Source of the DNA: Laspinema palackyanum D2a
Lineage (GTDB): Bacteria; Cyanobacteriota; Cyanobacteriia; Cyanobacteriales; Laspinemataceae
NCBI GenBank assembly: GCA_025370845.1
Contig: JAMXFF010000005.1
Span: forward strand, 4,281 to 40,556
DNA: 36,276 nucleotides
Direction: 5' to 3'
Shown here: piece after piece, positions 23,506 to 33,234 of the stretch
Layout: each line of letters starts with the position of its first letter
How positions within the stretch are numbered: position 1 is the first letter of the stretch
The notes under the pieces: model-generated
The model's input: the letters and a program-made list of their open reading frames with translations, nothing else
Database searches by the model: none
What the model was told of the DNA's origin: nothing
Translations under genes and position numbers: made by a program

Positions 23506-25320
23506 TTAATACCCTAATGCTGCACCTGCTGGACGACGGGGGTCGTTTGCTCCCCAGAGGGTGTCTCCCTCTACGGCAATGGATGAGGCTGCACCCCAAT
23601 TTGGGAAGGACTCAATGTGATATCCCATTGCGGACAGCCGTTCTACGGTGTCAGGAGAGAGTGCCAAGGGTTCGGTTCTTACCCGGTTAGGTAATCCTTG
23701 GTAATGAAAGCGGGGATGGCTGACGGCTTGTGCTACGGTCATGTTACGATCGCTGATATGAGTAATGACTTGTAAGACAGTGGTGGGAATGGTGGAACCT
23801 CCGGGACTGCCGGTAACCAGGAACAATTCACCGTTGCGGGTGACGATGGTTGGACTCATGGAGGAGAGAGGACGTTTCCCGGGTTCGATGCGATTGACGG
23901 TTCCCTGGACTAACCCAAATTGATTGGGAACTCCGGGTTTGGCCGTGAAATCATCCATTTCATTATTCAGGAAAAATCCCGTTCCTGGCGCAATTTCCAT
24001 TGCCCCAAATAAGGAATTAATGGTATAAGTAACTGAGACAGCATTGCCGTAGCGATCGACGATGGAGTAGTGAGTGGTATCGGTTCCGGTGGATTCGGGA
24101 GTCTGATCAAAAAGCGGTTCCGGCGGAATGGCTTGATTTTGGGGAATTTTGGCGCGCAGTTGTGCGGCATAGTCGGGAGAAAGTAGCCGATCGCTGGGAT
24201 TATCTACAAAAGCCGGGTCCCCTAAATAGGTGTTGCGATCGGCAAAGGCAAACAACATTGCCGAGAGCATCAAATGTAGGCGGTGGGATTCACTCCGGTT
24301 GAGTTCGGCGATGGAATATCCATCTAGCACATTCAGCATTTGACAGAGGGTCGTTCCCCCTCCCGGTGGGGGTGCAGAAATTACCCGATCGCCTCGATAA
24401 TCACATTCCACTGGGGCGGATTCGGTGACGCTATAAGTGCTAAAATCTTCTAAGGTGAGAATTCCCCCATTCTGTTCACTGGCGTTAACGATTTTTTCGG
24501 CAATGGGTCCAGTATAAAAGGCATCCGGTCCTTGATCCGAAATCTGTTGTAAGCTGTTGGCTAAATCCGGTTGGATGAGGCGATCGCCCACTTTGTAGGG
24601 AGTTGTGCCATCTTTTAAGAAAATTGCGGCAACTTCTGGCTGTTCTTGGAATTCTTCCACACTGCGATTAAGAATCTCAACGTCACCGGGTTGTAAAATA
24701 AATCCATCTCGGGCTAAGGCGATCGCACCGGCCATCACCTGAGCGCGCTCAAGTGTACCATAGCGGGTTAAGGCGCGATCGAGTCCCTTGACTGTACCGG
24801 GAACCGCAACCGCCAAATATCCCCTCCGACTCAATCTCTCCACCACTTCCCCGGTTTCATCCAGATACATCTCAGGAGTCGAAGCTAGAGGTGCCGTTTC
24901 CCGAAAATCCAGGAACACCTCTTCCCCATTCGCCTGACGAATTAGCATAAATCCACCCCCACCCAAGTTGCCACAACAAGGATGAGTGACGGCTAAAGCA
25001 TACCCCACCGCTACCGCAGCATCCACGGCAGTTCCCCCCGCTTTCAGGATTTCTAACCCCACTTGAGAGGATTCCCTAGAGGCGGTGACAACCATGCCAT
25101 TCTTTGCCGCCACCCCTGCGGTGATGGGAACATTGGCGAGGTGACTCTTGCTGGAAAGTTGAGCATTGACAAACCTCAACCCTTGAGACAGGGGTGGAAA
25201 CGGACGATCCAGGTTTCTAAAAATCGCCATTTCGACTACAATCGATAAGGGAATGGCGATCGCCGATGCCACCATCAAGCGCAACAGTCCAGTTTTCAGG
25301 GGTGGGGGAACCCGACGCAT
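23506..25320 (-). CDS. ggt: Gamma-glutamyltransferase
   Basis: The 604-residue protein is a full-length gamma-glutamyltranspeptidase. It cleaves the gamma-glutamyl bond of glutathione and transfers the group to water or amino acids. A short basic N-terminus and a hydrophobic anchor (about 11-34) suggest periplasmic localisation. Family blocks in order: GMVVTASRESSQVGLEIL, GGTAVDAAVAVGYALAVTHP, CCGNLGGGGFMLI, DFRETAP (gamma-Glu-binding Arg140), PGTVKGLD, PPPGGGTTLCQML. Autoprocessing occurs before Thr415 of TTHYSIVD, which becomes the catalytic N-terminal residue of the small subunit. PLSSMSPTI (485-493) and GSPGGS (504-509) form the oxyanion and glutamyl pocket. All key residues are intact. 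It is divergent from the XRE regulator at 25629, with 308 bases between. The start is ATG at 25320. Confidence 0.95.
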   Translation of the reverse strand: MRRVPPPLKTGLLRLMVASAIAIPLSIVVEMAIFRNLDRPFPPLSQGLRFVNAQLSSKSHLANVPITAGVAAKNGMVVTASRESSQVGLEILKAGGTAVDAAVAVGYALAVTHPCCGNLGGGGFMLIRQANGEEVFLDFRETAPLASTPEMYLDETGEVVERLSRRGYLAVAVPGTVKGLDRALTRYGTLERAQVMAGAIALARDGFILQPGDVEILNRSVEEFQEQPEVAAIFLKDGTTPYKVGDRLIQPDLANSLQQISDQGPDAFYTGPIAEKIVNASEQNGGILTLEDFSTYSVTESAPVECDYRGDRVISAPPPGGGTTLCQMLNVLDGYSIAELNRSESHRLHLMLSAMLFAFADRNTYLGDPAFVDNPSDRLLSPDYAAQLRAKIPQNQAIPPEPLFDQTPESTGTDTTHYSIVDRYGNAVSVTYTINSLFGAMEIAPGTGFFLNNEMDDFTAKPGVPNQFGLVQGTVNRIEPGKRPLSSMSPTIVTRNGELFLVTGSPGGSTIPTTVLQVITHISDRNMTVAQAVSHPRFHYQGLPNRVRTEPLALSPDTVERLSAMGYHIESFPNWGAASSIAVEGDTLWGANDPRRPAGAALGY

Positions 25321-25628
25321 AAATTCTCGACCCGTTTAAACAGTGAATCTATCTAGTTTAAATCATTCAGGTCTTCGCCAAATTAAAACAGTCCCTCAAT
25401 TCCGATGCTTCCCATCTCTGAATCCATACCAGTCGGAACCCTCTGCGGCTGATTCCAATCCTCTGGAATCAGTAGGGACTAGAAACCGTGGCAATTCCTT
25501 CCCTTCTCCCTTGTCGGTCCTCTTCCATACAACGTCAGAGGAATTCTGAAATCCTTCTTTAGGTAGATAGCGGTTTCAAGCCTTTGACCGAAAATTGATA
25601 TAACAAATGTTACATCAACTGAACAAAT
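25321..25628. other. Divergent promoter region of ggt and XRE regulator
   Basis: It contains a 9-base hairpin, CTGATTCCA 25449-25457 with TGGAATCAG 25464-25472, which could be an operator for the adjacent XRE regulator. TTGACC lies at 25586-25591 and GATATAAC at 25598-25605, but the spacing is too short for one promoter. A GTTACATCAAC motif lies just before the HTH start. Confidence 0.4.
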
Positions 25629-25931
25629 ATGGGGTCTTCCTCAAGAATCACCGCAGGGGCTAACAAAACGTTGCCCCTTAAGCAACCCCAAGTTGGACAT
25701 CTGATTCGGGAACTGCGACAGCTTGCGGGATTAACCCAAGAGCAGTTTGCATTGAGGTTGGGGGTGGCTTATGCGACAATCAATCGCTGGGAAAATGCTC
25801 GCGTCCAGCCATCTTCTTTAGCCTTGCAGCAGATTCGAGCAGTGATTGACGAACTCGGGGATTCCCCATCACCCAAGCTCCGAGAAGGGAGTCGGGACTT
25901 GCTGTTGAGCTATTTAGGAATAGAGGATTAG
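25629..25931 (+). CDS. XRE-family helix-turn-helix regulator
   Basis: A 100-residue DNA-binding protein. An HTH_3/Cro-C1-type domain spans about 20-78: IRELRQLAGLTQEQFALRLG, then VAYATINRWENARVQPS, typical of antitoxin- and repressor-type XRE proteins. The N-terminal 18 residues are basic and probably disordered. No effector domain. Its stop is 27 bases before the ATG of the giant hybrid kinase, so they are very likely co-transcribed, and the HTH protein may be an output or autorepressor of that system. No toxin gene accompanies it. Confidence 0.82.
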   Translation: MGSSSRITAGANKTLPLKQPQVGHLIRELRQLAGLTQEQFALRLGVAYATINRWENARVQPSSLALQQIRAVIDELGDSPSPKLREGSRDLLLSYLGIED

Positions 25932-25958
25932 AGCTTCGTACCCAAGGAAAGCAAAGTC

Positions 25959-28900
25959 ATGGAAGTGGAGGATAATTTGACAGTCGGTGGCAAGATGGGT
26001 CTGCTGATGGGAACCATAGACTGGACGGCAACCCCCCTCGGTGCGATGGAAAGTTGGCCGGGGAGTTTGCGGAATGCGGTCAATTTGAGCTTGACTTCGC
26101 CCGTGGCGATCGCCATTTTGTGGGGACCGGACTGGGTACAATTTTATAATGATGCTTACCATCAGCTACTCCAAGACACTCCGCAGTTGCAATTATTCGG
26201 TCAGCCTGTGCGGGACTGTTGGATAACCCATTTTCCGGCAATGGCAAGAGCAGTCGCCTCGGTATTTGCCACGGGACAAGCTGAAGAGTTAGACAATCAA
26301 TGCTTTGAGTGCGATCGCTGCAATTGTGCCGAGGAAGTGACGATTACCCTCTCTTCTAGTCCGATTTTCAATGAACAAGGGGAAGTGGCTGGGATTTTTA
26401 ATATCATTACCCCCACACTTGAGACGGCGAAAACTCTGCACCAGGAGCCAGAACCGATAGAGTTGATGGTTTCATCCCCTCCTTGTCCAGAACCCTCCCC
26501 AGAGGCTGAGCAATCGTTGAGGATTCTGCCGTTTGAGGAATCTGTGCAATCGGCAACCCACCGGATCTCGAAGGTTTTAGAAGGCATTCCCGATGGATTT
26601 ATTGCCTTGGATGGTAATGGGCGGTTTACTTATGTCAATTCCGAAGCGGGAAGGCTGTTGCAGCGATCGCCCGATGAGTTATTAGGCAAAGCTCTCGGTG
26701 AGGAGTTCAGTACCGAAGGGAGTCACTTGGAGTGGTTGAATGCTCCAGTGTTGCAGCGATCGCAAGCTCAGAGAATTCCCGTGACGGAGGAATATTTTTT
26801 ATCCGAATGGAATCAGTGGTTAGAACTCTCGGCGTTTCCCTTAAATGAGGGAATCGGGATTTATATTCGAGATATCAGCGATCGCCAGCGAACCCAACAG
26901 CGCCAAGCGGCTCAATATGCGATCGCTAAGGTGTTAGCTGAAGCAACCACTTGGGTTGATGCAGTTCCGACTATCTTACAAGCCTTGTGCGAAAGCATCG
27001 GATGGAAAGTGGCGACGATTTGGACGCTCAATCCCCAGGATAATCGCCTGCAATCCCTCCAAAGTTGGCATTTCCCCGGTTTAGAACTTCAGGAGTTTTT
27101 GGACCTCACCGCACAAATTAGCTTTGCGCCCGGAGTGGGCTTGCCCGGACGGATTTGGGAGACCCGCCAACCGCTTTGGATATCGGACTTAGAGACAAAT
27201 GAGAACTTCCCGAGATTAGCCGCAGCCATCAAAGCACGACTGCGGACTGCCTGTGGATTTCCGATTCTGTTGGGAGATAAACTCTTAGCCGAGATCGAAT
27301 GCTTTAGCGATCGCAGGCAAGCGCCGGACCCCGACTTGCTGGACTTGATGGCATCCATTGGCTCTCAAATTGCCCAATTTATGGAACGCAAACGCACCGA
27401 AGATGCTTTGCGCGAGAGTCAAGAATTATTTTCTCACTTCATGAGCCATAGCCCGTTTGCTGCCTTTATCAAGGATGCTGCGGGACGGAAAATATACGTT
27501 AATACGGCATTAGAGCGATTGTTGCAGCGTCCGAGTGCGGAAATTGTCGGGAAAACTGACTTTGAATTATTTCCGGTTGAGGTAGCGATGAAGTGGCAAC
27601 TCAACGATCGCCAGGTCCTAGAGCAAAATGCACCCATTCAATTTTTAGAAACCATTGAACCCGAAGAGGGGGATACCTGTTATTATATGTCCTACAAATT
27701 TCCCTTCCGGGATAGAGCCGGACAACAGTTTCTCGCTGGGGTATCCCTCGATATTAGCGATCGCATTCGGGCAGAATCCGCCCGGGAAGAAAATGAACGG
27801 CGGTTATCCCTCGCACTCAGTGCCGCCAATGCCGGAATCTGGGAATGGAATCTCACGAACGGTCGCTGGTTCTGGTCTGAGGAAAATTATCGCTTGTTAG
27901 GCTATGAACCCGGTGATTGTGAAACCACCTATCAAAACTGGTTGCAAGCGGTTCATCCGGACGATCGCCAAAGCGTTGAGGCATCGGTACAAACCACCCT
28001 GAATAGTCCCAGTAACTTTAACTTAGAATATCGAGTCTTGCTACCCAACGGGTCTGTGCGCTGGTTGAGCAATATTGGAGAGACCCTCTTAGATGAGAAC
28101 GGTCAAATTAAGGGAATGAGCGGCATCCAAATCGATATTACCGATCGCAAAGGAACCGAGGAAGCCTTAAGAACCAGCGCTCAACGGCTGAGCCTTGCTT
28201 TAGAAGCCGCAAAAATGGGAGATTGCCGGTGGGAAATGTCCAGCGATCGCATGACCTTTTCCCCAAAAGCAGCAGAAATCCTGGGGATTGTCCCCGAAGC
28301 CGATCTCACCTGGGCCGAAATCCAGGAAATGTTGCCCGAGGAAGATCGCAATCAGGTACAGCAGGCGATGGAACGAGCCATTCGCGATCGCCAGGACTAT
28401 GACATTGAATATCGCATCCGACGTCCCGACGGCAGGCAACGGTGGGTAGCGGTGAAAGGGCTGGCTGAATATGATGCCAATGGACAAGTGCTGGGAATCT
28501 TAGGGGTGATGCAGGACATTAGCGATCGCAAGCAAGAGGAAGTAGAAAAGCAAGAACTGCTTGATCGCGTCAGCATGAAGCGAAAACTGCTCAATGCCAT
28601 TTTAGAACAATTACCTGCTGGGGTGGTTGTCGCCGAAGCTCCCTCGGGAAAAATTCTCTTGTTTAACGAGCAAATTAAACAAATTTCCCGAATTCCAGAC
28701 TTAATGCCTGTGGATGACCTGAATCAACCGAGCCTATATGAGGCATTTTATCCCGATGGACGGGCTTATCAACGCCAGGACTGGCCGTTATACCGTTCCG
28801 TGTATGGCGGGGAAATAGTGAGAAACGAAGAAATCCATTTTAGTCGGGGAGATGGCACAAGGGGGATTATTCTGGTCAATTCTGCCCCAGTATATGATGA

Positions 28901-30899
28901 AAATGGCACCATCAGAGCTGGAGTGGTCACCTTTTCTGATATTACCGATCGCTATTTGGCCCAAGAAGCCATCCGCCAAACCGAAGGCGTATATCGGGCG
29001 ATCGGGGAAAGTCTGGATTATGGAATCTGGATTTGCGATCGCCTGGGACGTCACCTTTACGCCAGCGATTCATTTTTGCGTCTGGTGGGTATGACCCTAG
29101 AAGAATGGAAGGGTTTAAGCTGGGTAGAGGTGTTAGAACCAGACGCAGCTCAACAGACCCTCGCGGAGTGGACAGAGGGAGCAGTAACTGGGGAGTTGTG
29201 GGATCGCGAACAACTCGTGCGCGGGGTCGATGGCAACTGGCATCCGATTCTGGTTCGGGGCGTACCTGTGCGAAATCAAGCCGGAGAAATTATCTGTTGG
29301 GCGGGAATTAATTTAGATATTAGCCGTCTCAAACAGGTTGAGGGGGAATTGCGGGAATCAGAGTATCGTTTCCGCCTGTTAGCGGATAAAGTTCCCATCC
29401 AGATTTGGATGCAGGATGAACAAGCCTGCTGTCACTTTGTCAATGAGCGGTATCGTGAGTTTACCGGGTTGTGTCAATCGGATATCACCCAGGATTGGAC
29501 CGAAAGTTTGCATCCGGATGATTGGGCCGATTATATTAGAGAGTATAGCTTGGCGATCGCCAATCGGAGTGAGCATCGGTCCGTCGTGAGAATGCGTCGG
29601 CACGATGGGGTTTATCGGTGGATGGAAGTGCTAGGGCTGCCCCGGTTTGAAGGCACTCGCTTTGTCGGCTATGTCGGGTGTAATACCGATATCACTGATC
29701 GTAAACAGGCGGAGGAAGAGCGGGAACAACTGCTGGCCCGGGAACGTGCGGCCCGAGAGGAATCAGAAGCCGCTAACCGGATCAAAGATGAATTTTTGGC
29801 CGTCCTTTCTCATGAGTTGCGATCGCCCCTTAATCCGATTTTGGGCTGGTCGAGATTGTTAAGAACTCGCCAATTTGACAACGCATCTCGCGATCGCGCC
29901 TTGGAAACGATTGAGCGCAATGCTCGTTTGCTCTCTAAACTGATTGAGGATTTATTAGATGTATCCCGCATCCTCCAGGGTAAAATTGCCCTCCATGTCG
30001 GTCCCGTTGAGTTAGTTTCCACCCTAGAATCAGCCTTGGAAACCGTTCAATTAGCCGCCAGTTCCAAAGAGATTCAGATTGCCACCCATTTTGAATCGAA
30101 TATTGGGCTCGTGTCTGGCGATCGCGATCGGATTCAGCAGATTATGTGGAACTTGTTATCCAATGCCGTTAAATTTACCCCGGCTGGGGGACAAGTGGAT
30201 GTTTACCTCCAACGGCAAGGCAGTTGTGCTGAAATTAGGGTCAAGGATACCGGAAAAGGGATTGATCGCGAGTTTTTGCCTTATGTCTTTGACTTGTTCC
30301 GCCAGCAGGATGGGAAAACCACGCGACAATTTGGGGGTCTGGGATTGGGACTGGCGATCGTGCGCTATCTCACTGAATTGCATGGAGGAACCGTTGCCGT
30401 AACCAGTCCCGGAGAAGGACAAGGTGCGACCTTTACCCTCTGTTTGCCCCTCACTCAGGACCGGGGAACACCGGGGGTTAGTCTTGAATGTGATTCGGTG
30501 TTGGAACCAGACGCCTCACCTCTGACGGGAGTTCAAATTCTCTTGGTAGATGATGAGGCGGATATGAGAGAATTAGCCACAACGATTTTAGCCCAAGCCG
30601 GTGCAAAAGTAGAGGTGGCAGCCTCGGCAGTCGAGGCGCTTAACTGTCTCGATCGCCACCGATTTGATGTTCTCGTCAGCGACCTTGGAATGCCCGATAT
30701 TGATGGATATATGCTGATTCAGCAGGTGAGAAACCGGCCTTCAGAACAGGGGGGCGCGATTCCGGCGATCGCCTTGACTGCTTACGCCGGAGAGTCCAAT
30801 CAGCAAAAAGCACTCCAAGCCGGATTTCAACTGCACCTGTCCAAGCCGATAGAACCTGAAGTCCTCGTCAAGGCGATCGAGCAGTTAATTGTAGGCTGA
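25959..30899 (+). CDS. Large multi-PAS/GAF hybrid histidine kinase with receiver
   Basis: A 1646-residue cytoplasmic sensor kinase without TM segments. Domains in order: divergent N-terminal PAS (about 20-150, with a cysteine cluster CFECDRCNC at 115-123), PAS (203-305), GAF (320-472), then six further PAS/PAC domains (490-602, 612-730, 742-857, 875-998, 1008-1125, 1132-1250). HisKA has phosphoacceptor His1285 (LSHELRSPLNPILGW). HATPase has N box Asn1398/Asn1402, DTGKGID (Asp1430) and GGLGLGLAI (1459-1467). A C-terminal receiver (1525-1646) has Asp1531/Asp1532, phosphoacceptor Asp1575 (VSDLGMPD) and Lys1629. All catalytic residues are present. The receiver has no attached output, so a phosphotransfer partner or the adjacent HTH protein is needed. 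Stimuli are unknown; the cysteine cluster might bind metal or a cofactor. The ATG at 25959 is 27 bases after the HTH stop. Confidence 0.93.
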   Translation: MEVEDNLTVGGKMGLLMGTIDWTATPLGAMESWPGSLRNAVNLSLTSPVAIAILWGPDWVQFYNDAYHQLLQDTPQLQLFGQPVRDCWITHFPAMARAVASVFATGQAEELDNQCFECDRCNCAEEVTITLSSSPIFNEQGEVAGIFNIITPTLETAKTLHQEPEPIELMVSSPPCPEPSPEAEQSLRILPFEESVQSATHRISKVLEGIPDGFIALDGNGRFTYVNSEAGRLLQRSPDELLGKALGEEFSTEGSHLEWLNAPVLQRSQAQRIPVTEEYFLSEWNQWLELSAFPLNEGIGIYIRDISDRQRTQQRQAAQYAIAKVLAEATTWVDAVPTILQALCESIGWKVATIWTLNPQDNRLQSLQSWHFPGLELQEFLDLTAQISFAPGVGLPGRIWETRQPLWISDLETNENFPRLAAAIKARLRTACGFPILLGDKLLAEIECFSDRRQAPDPDLLDLMASIGSQIAQFMERKRTEDALRESQELFSHFMSHSPFAAFIKDAAGRKIYVNTALERLLQRPSAEIVGKTDFELFPVEVAMKWQLNDRQVLEQNAPIQFLETIEPEEGDTCYYMSYKFPFRDRAGQQFLAGVSLDISDRIRAESAREENERRLSLALSAANAGIWEWNLTNGRWFWSEENYRLLGYEPGDCETTYQNWLQAVHPDDRQSVEASVQTTLNSPSNFNLEYRVLLPNGSVRWLSNIGETLLDENGQIKGMSGIQIDITDRKGTEEALRTSAQRLSLALEAAKMGDCRWEMSSDRMTFSPKAAEILGIVPEADLTWAEIQEMLPEEDRNQVQQAMERAIRDRQDYDIEYRIRRPDGRQRWVAVKGLAEYDANGQVLGILGVMQDISDRKQEEVEKQELLDRVSMKRKLLNAILEQLPAGVVVAEAPSGKILLFNEQIKQISRIPDLMPVDDLNQPSLYEAFYPDGRAYQRQDWPLYRSVYGGEIVRNEEIHFSRGDGTRGIILVNSAPVYDENGTIRAGVVTFSDITDRYLAQEAIRQTEGVYRAIGESLDYGIWICDRLGRHLYASDSFLRLVGMTLEEWKGLSWVEVLEPDAAQQTLAEWTEGAVTGELWDREQLVRGVDGNWHPILVRGVPVRNQAGEIICWAGINLDISRLKQVEGELRESEYRFRLLADKVPIQIWMQDEQACCHFVNERYREFTGLCQSDITQDWTESLHPDDWADYIREYSLAIANRSEHRSVVRMRRHDGVYRWMEVLGLPRFEGTRFVGYVGCNTDITDRKQAEEEREQLLARERAAREESEAANRIKDEFLAVLSHELRSPLNPILGWSRLLRTRQFDNASRDRALETIERNARLLSKLIEDLLDVSRILQGKIALHVGPVELVSTLESALETVQLAASSKEIQIATHFESNIGLVSGDRDRIQQIMWNLLSNAVKFTPAGGQVDVYLQRQGSCAEIRVKDTGKGIDREFLPYVFDLFRQQDGKTTRQFGGLGLGLAIVRYLTELHGGTVAVTSPGEGQGATFTLCLPLTQDRGTPGVSLECDSVLEPDASPLTGVQILLVDDEADMRELATTILAQAGAKVEVAASAVEALNCLDRHRFDVLVSDLGMPDIDGYMLIQQVRNRPSEQGGAIPAIALTAYAGESNQQKALQAGFQLHLSKPIEPEVLVKAIEQLIVG

Positions 30900-31724
30900 T
30901 TTTGCTTCCTTGGTCATGGGTCATTGGTCATTTGTGCTTGGCCCTTGGATCCGGGATTCTCTCTGTGCTCTTAAATGAGGGCCTAAACAGCGGTAGGGGA
31001 GGGCTGTCGGAACCCCAACCCTGAAAAATAGGGGGAGGGGTCTGTTATTCACCCACCCCATCCGCGTCTGCTCAACGGTGGATGCTCGGAGCAATTGCTC
31101 ACCCGAATATGATGAATTGTTAATATTTCGTCCTTATCCGAACTTCGGTTTTGAGCGGCGCTACAAATCCCTGAAAACCTTGTATATTAAATCTTTCCCA
31201 GGAAACCATCTCAGGGGAGAAGTTTCCCCTTGCCGGGGGTTAAGTCGCCTCAATTCTCTCAATGTTATCGCAAATCCAACCTTCCGACCCCTAGTAGGAT
31301 GGAACTTTAGACAGAGTAGCTGCGTCTGGGGCGCGTTTAGATTGACCCAGAGAGTGAAATGGCAACCCAAATCAGCAAATTGTTATAAAAATTTAACCTT
31401 TTTTGAAGAAAAATGGAATATACTTCTATAGAAACTTTAGTATGATTAGCTATTCCCCTGGGGCTTCAGGCTAAGGTGCAATCCAGTCAATTTGCCGAAG
31501 GGATTTTCCCGGAAGAACGCCTGGGCACGAGCAACTGCCTCTTCCAGGCAGCGATCGTTGCCATCAGTCCCGGCGTTGCAATCCTGCTCACCCCGTTAGA
31601 GGGGTGGGGTCACGATCAATGAGGCGATCGCACAGAGGTCCATCGCAACCGACCCTACCGAGACCCACACTGATAGTAACCGAGGAAACCCTCTTAATAA
31701 CATAAAAAATTTAGGATATAGACC
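30900..31724. other. Long intergenic region, no gene recognised
   Basis: About 825 bases. Near 30912 is a short tandem run of GGTCATT/GGTCATG heptamers, a known type of cyanobacterial short tandem repeat. C- and G-rich blocks near 30990-31070 may be decayed fragments of the CCCTCCCC family. A 117-residue rightward frame at 31078-31431 has no recognisable family features and is not called. The stretch 31380-31450 is AT-rich. I see no tRNA and no clear terminator. Confidence 0.4.
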
Positions 31725-32228
31725 ATGATAGACCTGTATTCCTCTGATGAAACCGCTCATCCTCACTCCCTATCCCTGAAACGACTAGACCGAGCAATTT
31801 CTCTGTCACAAGGGCAATTTTCCCTAATTTTGGCTTGTTGTAACTCCGTTTCCCTGCGATCGCAACTCGTTAAGCAATTGCCGGTGAATTTGTCCTCAGA
31901 TATTTACCAGTTATCGTTGCAGCCCTCGGTCAAAACCCTTTACACAACCGTGCAGCAAGCCCTACAAAATAGACAGCCCAATGCTTTAATGATTTTGGGA
32001 TTAGAATCCGTTATTTCTATTGAACAATTACTCACAGCCACCAACTTTGTCCGGGATGATTTTCGTAAAGATTTCGCCTTTCCCGTCATCTTGTGGGTGA
32101 ATGATGAAATCATGCAAAAAATAGTTCGACTAGCCCCGGATTTCAAAAATTGGGCCGCCTCTACCATTCGGTTTCAAATGATGAATGACTCAGTGAATAC
32201 CCCGGATTTAGCCTATCAATTAATCTAA
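31725..32228 (+). CDS. Stand-alone STAND-like N-terminal domain, no Walker A
   Basis: The 167-residue protein resembles the N-terminal alpha/beta segment of large cyanobacterial STAND/TPR-type proteins. It has SLKRLDRAISLSQGQFSLIL (a beta strand after a helix), then ACCNSVSLRSQLVKQL where a P-loop would be, but with no GK(S/T). Then NALMILGLESV (about 86-96) resembles a Walker-B-type strand, and FPVILWVNDEIMQKIVRLAP-DFKNWA (119-144) matches a conserved block in those proteins. The downstream effector, TPR or WD40 part is missing. It may be an independent adaptor or a truncated remnant. No frame in the 89 bases after the stop continues the protein. Start is ATG at 31725. Function is unknown; the fold call is from sequence pattern only. 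Confidence 0.6.
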   Translation: MIDLYSSDETAHPHSLSLKRLDRAISLSQGQFSLILACCNSVSLRSQLVKQLPVNLSSDIYQLSLQPSVKTLYTTVQQALQNRQPNALMILGLESVISIEQLLTATNFVRDDFRKDFAFPVILWVNDEIMQKIVRLAPDFKNWAASTIRFQMMNDSVNTPDLAYQLI

Positions 32229-32344
32229 AAAAAATTCCCCAAGGGTTCCGTTGTCCCCAAACAACTAAACTTCACCCGGGAATGAGTCAAGGTTGGCAAA
32301 ATGCGGTAATGTAAGCGGTGTTAATCCAGTCCGGCGTTACTGTC

Positions 32345-33022
32345 ATGTTAGAAATTCAAACATTAATTGATGAAATTCAGGAAGAAGCAAAACGGGCTGA
32401 ATTTCCCCTTGATGAACCCATTTATCAAAAAGCCGGTGCAGAACCGACTCAACCGATTCTCTATGCCGGGAATTTGCAAAGTCAGTTATGCGTTTTTGGC
32501 CGAGATTTGGGTAAAGATGAAGTCGCCAATCGGCAACCGTTATATGGTGCAGCGGGTTCCCTAGTTCGTAAAGGACTGTATCGGACTCTTTTTAACAGCG
32601 AAGCCGGGGATAAAACGGAACTAGAAAAAGTGCTGGACCAAGTTTTACTGACCAATACAGTCCCCTATAAACCCCCGGGGAATAAAGCTTATAGTACAGC
32701 GGTTAAACAGCGTTTTCGGCCCTATATTGAGCGTTTCCTCGTCTGCCACTGGCAAGGCGATCGCATCATCACCCTCGGAAATGATGCCTTTGACTGGTTT
32801 ACTCCCTACGCCCCAAAAGGGACCTTGAAAGAATTTTTTCAACGTGGCGATCGCTACAGTTCCAGCCAACCCCTTACCCTTAGCGCTAAAGATTCTCAAG
32901 GTAATCTCCATCAGCGTCCCATCACCTTACTGCCACTCCCTCATCCCTCCCCCCTCAACCAGAGATACTACGCCCAATTTCCCCAACTGCTACAGCAACG
33001 CCTGAGTGACATTTTTCAGTGA
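32345..33022 (+). CDS. Uracil-DNA glycosylase family protein
   Basis: The 225-residue protein belongs to the uracil-DNA glycosylase-like superfamily, which excises damaged bases, chiefly uracil. I see the family start LIDEIQEEAKR, then FGRDLGKDEVANRQPLYGAAG (water-activating motif region), LLTNTVPYKPPGNKAYS, DRIITLGNDAFDWF, and LLPLPHPSPLNQRYY, whose HPSPLN matches motif 2 of the superfamily. The ATG at 32345 is preferred over a GTG at 32318, because the extra nine residues are not conserved-looking. It is not the classic UNG type (no GQDPYH); substrate specificity is uncertain. It stands alone between the STAND-like gene and a small hypothetical gene. Confidence 0.82.
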   Translation: MLEIQTLIDEIQEEAKRAEFPLDEPIYQKAGAEPTQPILYAGNLQSQLCVFGRDLGKDEVANRQPLYGAAGSLVRKGLYRTLFNSEAGDKTELEKVLDQVLLTNTVPYKPPGNKAYSTAVKQRFRPYIERFLVCHWQGDRIITLGNDAFDWFTPYAPKGTLKEFFQRGDRYSSSQPLTLSAKDSQGNLHQRPITLLPLPHPSPLNQRYYAQFPQLLQQRLSDIFQ

Positions 33023-33234
33023 ATTTATGGAGGAGTTATCGGTGATTTGTCCTGTTTTTGGACGAATCCCCGATGATTTGGCTGTTATGAAGTTTTACAA
33101 AGTCCCTAAGAAATTTTTCCTAATTAAAGTTGGGTGGTTTCACGGAAGCATTATAGGGCAACTTTATCATATCTTTATAAATGAGATGAAAGAATTCATG
33201 AAAAATTTAAACAGTAACTAGCGGAGATATAGTA

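Noticed and set aside
31078-31431. Rightward 117-residue frame in the long intergenic region
   Set aside because: No good start context, no domain and atypical composition.
33006-33221. Rightward 71-residue frame overlapping the glycosylase end
   Set aside because: Starts inside the glycosylase gene without a ribosome binding site and is AT-rich with no recognisable features.
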